Source of the DNA: an uncultured Acidimicrobiales bacterium
GTDB taxonomy: Bacteria > Actinomycetota > Acidimicrobiia > Acidimicrobiales > SZUA-35
Reading direction: 5' to 3'
NCBI GenBank assembly: GCA_937958015.1
Contig: CALGOA010000178.1
Location: 1 to 53,930, forward strand
DNA: 53,930 bases
Part shown: positions 49,856-53,930 of the stretch, in pieces
Layout: each line of letters starts with the position of its first letter
Numbering within the stretch: position 1 is the first letter of the stretch
The notes under the pieces: generated by a model
Told to the model about the DNA's origin: nothing
Seen by the model: the letters and a program-made list of their open reading frames with translations, nothing else
Databases searched by the model: none
Made by a program: the position numbers and the translations under genes

Positions 49856-49971
49856 GCGTTCGGGGTTGGTTCGGGCGGGTTCGATCAGCGGCGATCGGCC
49901 CGGATGTGACGCTTTGTGCACCGAGGCAGATCGTGCGGAATGATTGATGGCATGTGGGATGTTCTCCGAAC

Positions 49972-51192
49972 GTGAGGTTTGAGTCGACACCACAGAATCG
50001 CCAGCTGCGACTGTTGGCGTTCGCTCTCGTGTTGTCGATGTCGACGTGGTTCTCGACGGCCGCTGTGCTCGGTCAGCTGCGCGAGGCGTGGGACCTGACC
50101 AGTGCCCAGGCCAGTTGGCTCACGATCGTGGTGCAATTGGGATTCGTCGCAGGTGCAGTGTCATCGTCGGTGTCGAATCTGGCCGACCGGATCGCACCCC
50201 TGCAGCTCGTCTTTCTGGGGTCGGCCGGAGCCGCCGTCGCCAATGCGTCGATCGCTTTCGTCGATGGCTTCGGTCCCGCCGTAGTCCTGCGGTTCATCAC
50301 CGGAGCCTTCCTGGCCCTGGTCTACCCGCCGGCCCTGAAAGCGATGTCATCGTGGTATCGCACCGGCCGTGGCCTGGCGCTTGGTGTCATGATCGGAGCT
50401 CTGGCGGCAGGGTCGGCGTTGCCTCACCTGTTGAACGGTCTGGGCGGCCTCGACTGGCGACTCACGTTCCTCCTGGCCTCCGGGCTCACCCTGCTGGGCG
50501 GATCCGTCGCCTCCCGATTCGGTGTGCCCGGTCCCCACAGCTCGGCTCCTGCGGTATTCGATCTCAGCCAAATCGGACTGATCGTGCGGGACCGAAAGTT
50601 TGTGCTGGCCAGCATCGGCTACTTCGGCCACATGTGGGAGCTCTACGCAATGTGGGCGTGGATGGCGGCGTTCTATTTCGATGTACTCGGCTCCACCCGT
50701 CAGGCCAGTTTCGCGGCGTTCTCGGTGATCGCAGCCGGGGCCGCCGGGTCGGTCTACGCAGGCCTGGTCAGCGACCGACGCACACGATCCGAAGCGGCGG
50801 CACTGGCGCTGCGATGGTCAGGTTCGGTTGCGGTGGTGGCCGGGTTCCTGGTGGATGCACCGCGGCCGATCGTGATGGCCATCGGTCTCGTGTGGGGGTT
50901 CTGGGTCGTTGCCGACAGCGCCCAGTTCTCCACGATCGTCACCGAAACCTGCCCGCCGGCCTACATCGGCACTGCGCTGACGATCCAGCTCGCCGCCGGT
51001 TTCGTCCTGTCGGTCTTCACCATCTTCCTCGTGCCCGTGATTCGTGACGCCCACGGCTGGGGCTGGGCGTTCCTGATGTTGGCGCCCGGTCCACTGATTG
51101 GAATGTGGGCGATGCGAGCGCTTCGTATGGGCCCCGAACCCGAACCGGTGGTCGAGGCTCAACCCGAGGTCTTCGTCAGCCCATTCTTCTAG
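49972..51192 (+). CDS. MFS transporter (CynX/NNP-like)
   Basis: A 406-residue 12-helix major facilitator. The N-terminus RLLAFALVLSMSTWFSTAAVLGQLREAWDLT and the motif SWYRTGRGLALGVMIGALAAGSALPHLLN (near residue 122) resemble the CynX / nitrate-type group. The central loop runs from about residue 183. GTG at 49972 begins a normal N-terminus; the GTG at 49954 adds six residues. The substrate is unknown. It ends right at a long inverted repeat that works as a terminator. Confidence 0.85.
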   Translation: MRFESTPQNRQLRLLAFALVLSMSTWFSTAAVLGQLREAWDLTSAQASWLTIVVQLGFVAGAVSSSVSNLADRIAPLQLVFLGSAGAAVANASIAFVDGFGPAVVLRFITGAFLALVYPPALKAMSSWYRTGRGLALGVMIGALAAGSALPHLLNGLGGLDWRLTFLLASGLTLLGGSVASRFGVPGPHSSAPAVFDLSQIGLIVRDRKFVLASIGYFGHMWELYAMWAWMAAFYFDVLGSTRQASFAAFSVIAAGAAGSVYAGLVSDRRTRSEAAALALRWSGSVAVVAGFLVDAPRPIVMAIGLVWGFWVVADSAQFSTIVTETCPPAYIGTALTIQLAAGFVLSVFTIFLVPVIRDAHGWGWAFLMLAPGPLIGMWAMRALRMGPEPEPVVEAQPEVFVSPFF

Positions 51193-51249
51193 TAACAAAA
51201 GGGACAGGCTCCATCGTTACGTAACGCCGGAGCCTGTCCCTTTTGTTAC
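51192..51249. terminator. 21-bp perfect inverted repeat with palindromic loop
   Basis: Arms of 21 bases (GTAACAAAAGGGACAGGCTCC and its exact complement, 51192-51212 and 51229-51249) enclose a 16-base loop holding the perfect 12-base palindrome CGTTACGTAACG. The T-rich right arm (CCCTTTTGTTAC) suits a terminator for the MFS gene, and the reverse works for the opposite strand. The length and perfection exceed a normal terminator. Confidence 0.75.
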
Positions 51250-51402
51250 GGTTGGCCGTCGAGTTCGTTCCGGGCGGTGGGAGTCAGTGCTGGTCAGTGG
51301 CCTCTTCCGAAGCCCGTACAGCACGCCGCCAATGAGGAACCCGATCGATGGCGATTGCTGCGTTCATACCTTCAGCGTCTGCCCCGAGGATCGGTTGGAC
51401 TA

Positions 51403-51416
51403 GGGACCAAAGTCCC
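51403..51416. promoter_or_regulatory. DosR-like GGGAC-N4-GTCCC palindrome
   Basis: GGGAC-CAAA-GTCCC matches the core of the mycobacterial DosR/DevR box (GGGACTWWAGTCCC) except one position. It lies at the 3' ends of two convergent genes, with no start codon near, so function is uncertain. The rest of 51250-51425 holds no gene I can support. Confidence 0.35.
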
Positions 51417-51425
51417 GACGGCGGG

Positions 51426-52022
51426 CTAGCGGTCGACCGGTTTCTCGGGGAGGAAACTGCCGCACCGATGGTTGAGCGTCTCGATGATCCCGTCGGATCG
51501 TTTCGTTCCCATCACCGACACCGTGGCGGTAGCGAGGGGAAAGAAGCGGCCGTCCTGGGCGGGTAGCCCCAGCCAACGGGCCACAAGAATCGATAGCAGG
51601 TGTCCGTGGGCGAATACCAGCACCTCGCCGTCGATCGAACCAGCCAGCGAGATGAAGTCGTCGGCTCGGCCCCCGACGTCCTCAGCCGTTTCGCCGTTGC
51701 CAACGCCGTCGGCCCACTTTGACCAACCCGGACGTTCCGCAACGATCTCGGCGTTGGTGCGGCCCTCTACGTCGCCGTAGTCCCACTCGAGCAGTCGATC
51801 GTCGATCTCGGGGCTGAACCCGGCGAGCGCAGCGGTTTGGCGGGCCCGTTGCAGCGGGGAGGAGAAGACCCGTTCGAAGTCCCACTCGGCCAGGGTGTCG
51901 GCAGTGGCACGGGCTTCGTTCTCGCCATTGGCGGTGAGGGGGATATCGGTGCGGCCGGTGTGTTGGCCGTTCACCGACCATTCGGTTTCGCCATGACGAA
52001 CCAGCACCAGCCTCGTAACCAT
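51426..52022 (-). CDS. Histidine phosphatase family protein (phosphoglycerate mutase-like)
   Basis: A 198-residue member of the RHG histidine phosphatase clan. The phospho-acceptor motif LVLVRHGETEWS lies at residues 5-16; the second catalytic His is in VFAHGHLLSILVARWLG near 140, and EWDYGDVEG near 80 is conserved. The group includes CobC-like and sugar or nucleotide phosphatases, so the substrate is open. ATG at 52022 has TACGGT ending 6 nt upstream, consistent with a leaderless start; GTG at 52037 is less likely. Confidence 0.9.
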   Translation of the reverse strand: MVTRLVLVRHGETEWSVNGQHTGRTDIPLTANGENEARATADTLAEWDFERVFSSPLQRARQTAALAGFSPEIDDRLLEWDYGDVEGRTNAEIVAERPGWSKWADGVGNGETAEDVGGRADDFISLAGSIDGEVLVFAHGHLLSILVARWLGLPAQDGRFFPLATATVSVMGTKRSDGIIETLNHRCGSFLPEKPVDR

Positions 52023-52036
52023 GCGTGCACCGTACA

Positions 52037-52110
52037 CCCCCCAAAAAATCGTCGGGCCGACACATCCAATGTGCTCCTCCGACGCCAGAAACTCCGAATG
52101 TGCCCCACCA
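52037..52110 (+). repeat. Dispersed intergenic repeat, copy B
   Basis: Begins CCCCAAAAAATCGTCGG and then carries CACAT-CCA-ATGTG (52061-52073) and CCGAATGTG, in the same order as copy A at 29431-29508. Hairpin bases differ from copy A (CACAA/TTGTG) but stay complementary. It lies between divergent genes. Confidence 0.55.
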
Positions 52111-52216
52111 ACGACAGAACGGTTTGTCCGGACAAGTAGTGTTTGGTTCCATCACTTGGATCACCCATTCCACGAAGTGATAGGTTCTAACTCGAATTCG
52201 AAAAGGGGACCCCGGT

Positions 52217-53767
52217 ATGACCCGTCTGGGCTTTTTGCTTGACAGTGACAACTGCATCGGCTGCCACGCCTGCACCATTGCGTGCAAGAGCGAACACGAC
52301 GTGCCGCTGGGGGTGAATCGCACCTGGGTGAAGTACATCGAAACCGGAACGTTCCCGAACGTCGCCCGCAAGTTCAACGTCATGCGCTGCAACCAGTGCG
52401 AAGACGCCCCCTGTATGACGATCTGCCCCACCTCGGCGCTGTACCGGGCCGACAATGGTGTGGTCGATTTCCAGGATGACGACTGCATCGGTTGCAAGAG
52501 CTGCATGAACGCCTGCCCGTACGACGCGCTCTACATCAACCCGGAAACCAACACCGCTCACAAGTGCAACATGTGTAACCACCGCATCGAGGTGGGCCTC
52601 GAGCCGTCCTGTCAGGTGGTCTGTCCTACCGAGGCCATCAAGATCGGCGATCTCGACGATCCGAACTCCGAGATCAGCCGCATCATCGCCCGCGACGATG
52701 TGGCGGTCCGGGCACCCGAGCAAAACACCAAACCCAAGGTGTACTACCGGGGTGCCGACCAGGCGTCTCTGGACCCCACCCGAACCGCCATCGCCAACGA
52801 CGGCATGATCTGGGCCGACACCCTGGCCGGAAACATGAAACGGCACCCCACCGTTCCGGTCACCCTGGGTTCCAAGCCGTCCGATCTCGACGGGGTGATC
52901 GCCCGCACCGCCTACACCACCTCCCACATAATGACGTGGAAGGAAAAGGTCTCGGGCTATCTCGTCACCAAGGCGGTCGCCGCTGGTGTCATGCTCGTCG
53001 CCGCCCTTATGGTTCTGATGGGGCATAGCGGCGAACAGGCCGCAGTCGGCGTAGTTCCGCCCATCGTCGCAGGACTGTTCCTCGGTATCACCAGCGTTCT
53101 GCTGATCGCAGATCTCAAACAGCCCGGCCGTTTCTACTTCCTGCTGACCAAGGGCAACTGGAGCTCGTGGCTGGTGAAGGGGGCGTACGTTCTCATGTTC
53201 TTCGGTGCCGTGTGTGCGCTGTGGTTCCTCGGTGGCCTGCTCGACAGCGGCGGCCTGCTGAAGGTGCTGGCCATCCCGGCCGTCCTGGGAGCGGCGGGAA
53301 CCGCTGGGTATACGGCGTTCCTATTCGGGCAGTGCGAAGGTCGGGACCTCTGGCAGACACCACTGCTCCTGCCGGTCCTGTTGGCTCAGGCCGTCACCGC
53401 CGGCGGCGCTACCTACGCCATTCTCGATGTCTTCATGGACCTGCCCGAAGTGGCGGCCGTGCGTTGGGTGCTGCTCGGAGGCGTGATCGCCACAGCGGCT
53501 CTGATCGCCATCGAACTCACATCCAAGGGCAGCCGTCACGTCGAGTTGGCCGTTCACAGCATGACCCACGGCCAGTACGCCCAGCAGTTCTGGATCGGTG
53601 GGATCCTCGTGGGGCTGGTCGCCCCGGCCGCACTGGTGATCGTGGCCCTCGCCACCGACATGGGTTCACCGATTCTGGCCGCCCTCGCCGGGATCCTCGC
53701 ACTCGTTGGAATGTTCGCCTACGAAGACAGCTTCGTCCGCGCCGGCCAAAGCGTGCCCCTGTCGTGA
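52217..53767 (+). CDS. 4Fe-4S ferredoxin / NrfD-like membrane anchor fusion (CISM electron-transfer subunit)
   Basis: A 516-residue fusion. Residues 1-165 are a DmsB/HybA-type ferredoxin with four cluster motifs: CIGCHACTIAC, CNQCEDAPCMTIC, CIGCKSCMNAC and CNMCNHR with a later CQVVC. Residues 240-510 form about eight to nine membrane helices of NrfD/DmsC type. Such proteins pass electrons between quinone and a molybdopterin oxidoreductase, often the next gene, which would lie past the window end. AAAAGGGGA lies about 7 nt before the ATG at 52217, and TAGGTT near 52182 could be the -10 promoter element. The substrate is not predictable from this subunit. Confidence 0.9.
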   Translation: MTRLGFLLDSDNCIGCHACTIACKSEHDVPLGVNRTWVKYIETGTFPNVARKFNVMRCNQCEDAPCMTICPTSALYRADNGVVDFQDDDCIGCKSCMNACPYDALYINPETNTAHKCNMCNHRIEVGLEPSCQVVCPTEAIKIGDLDDPNSEISRIIARDDVAVRAPEQNTKPKVYYRGADQASLDPTRTAIANDGMIWADTLAGNMKRHPTVPVTLGSKPSDLDGVIARTAYTTSHIMTWKEKVSGYLVTKAVAAGVMLVAALMVLMGHSGEQAAVGVVPPIVAGLFLGITSVLLIADLKQPGRFYFLLTKGNWSSWLVKGAYVLMFFGAVCALWFLGGLLDSGGLLKVLAIPAVLGAAGTAGYTAFLFGQCEGRDLWQTPLLLPVLLAQAVTAGGATYAILDVFMDLPEVAAVRWVLLGGVIATAALIAIELTSKGSRHVELAVHSMTHGQYAQQFWIGGILVGLVAPAALVIVALATDMGSPILAALAGILALVGMFAYEDSFVRAGQSVPLS

Positions 53768-53930
53768 CTCTTGCCTGCGCTCGCCTCCGGGGAGTACGTG
53801 GCGCACGCGCCCGTAGTCGGACCGTTCGCTGCGCTCGGTCTCCGGTTACTTCGGTCGGGTCGCTCCGGCCACGTTGCACGGAGCCGACGCAGACGCTGCG
53901 TGCTGCCTTTCAAACGCCGGGGGCTGCTTT
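53768..53930. other. Unassigned 3' edge of window
   Basis: The last 163 bases after the NrfD fusion are GC-rich and contain no start codon followed by a convincing plus-strand frame. A minus-strand Arg-rich frame runs through but looks like a shadow. Nothing is assigned here. Confidence 0.4.

Noticed and set aside
53719-53913. Minus-strand Arg/Ser-rich frame at the window edge
   Set aside because: No start signal, no motif, overlaps the NrfD gene; likely a shadow.

Overview
The window is 53.9 kb of GC-rich, densely coded bacterial DNA. GTG and TTG starts, ATGA/TGATG gene overlaps, WS/DGAT acyltransferases, MMPL and Eis-like proteins, PLP-dependent tryptophan genes and a CGNR zinc-finger regulator all point to an actinobacterium. 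I infer class Acidimicrobiia (Ilumatobacter/Microthrix-like), but this cannot be proved from the window. I see no tRNA, rRNA, IS element or CRISPR array. Many genes have a TAnnnT hexamer ending 6-7 nt before the start codon and no Shine-Dalgarno sequence, so leaderless transcription looks common.

Region 1 (1-3.4 kb) holds a small membrane protein, a hypothetical protein and a MASE1 histidine kinase facing a NarL-type regulator, with the 3' ends of the last two overlapping. Region 2 (3.5-17.2 kb) is a neutral-lipid and polyester storage locus. A TetR/acyl-CoA ligase/PlsC operon diverges, across a nested palindrome, from a HAD-PlsC fusion / WS-DGAT / acyl-CoA ligase / WS-DGAT operon. A lipase-like hydrolase, a second TetR, a PhaC-type polyester synthase and an alpha/beta hydrolase follow. 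The last three proteins of the WS-DGAT operon all end in lysine-rich tails, the final one about 78 residues long and histone-like. Region 3 (17.2-25.9 kb) has two MFS exporters, an SGNH hydrolase, an Eis-like acetyltransferase, a thioredoxin-fold lipoprotein whose active site reads W-U-P-T-C with in-frame TGA (candidate selenoprotein), a cold-shock protein, glucose-6-phosphate dehydrogenase, an HD-domain protein and a PQ-loop transporter.

Region 4 (25.9-30.4 kb) has a CGNR regulator, then trpBA bracketed by two GntR/HutC regulators, with palindromic sites in front of several of these genes. Region 5 (30.5-38 kb) is envelope biology: a membrane protein, a lipoprotein hydrolase, an ECF sigma factor with a co-encoded single-pass membrane protein, a large secreted Thr/Pro-linker protein and a DUF4173-like membrane protein. 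Region 6 (38.2-43.8 kb) holds a persulfide dioxygenase-rhodanese protein, a 54-residue unknown ORF, an operon of dienelactone hydrolase / iodotyrosine-deiodinase-like flavoprotein / gamma-butyrobetaine-hydroxylase-like dioxygenase, a DUF302 protein and a beta-lactamase-family protein.

Region 7 (43.9-53.9 kb) has a nickel/cobalt ECF transporter (CbiM-Q-O) behind a Nur-like box, a TetR/MMPL pair, an MFS protein, a histidine phosphatase, and an iron-sulfur/NrfD fusion that probably starts a molybdoenzyme-type locus continuing past the window.

The strongest candidate novelties are the selenocysteine DsbE-like lipoprotein with a plausible bacterial SECIS hairpin, the lysine-tailed storage-lipid enzymes, and three genes that seem to start at ATA or ATC directly downstream of a -10 element.
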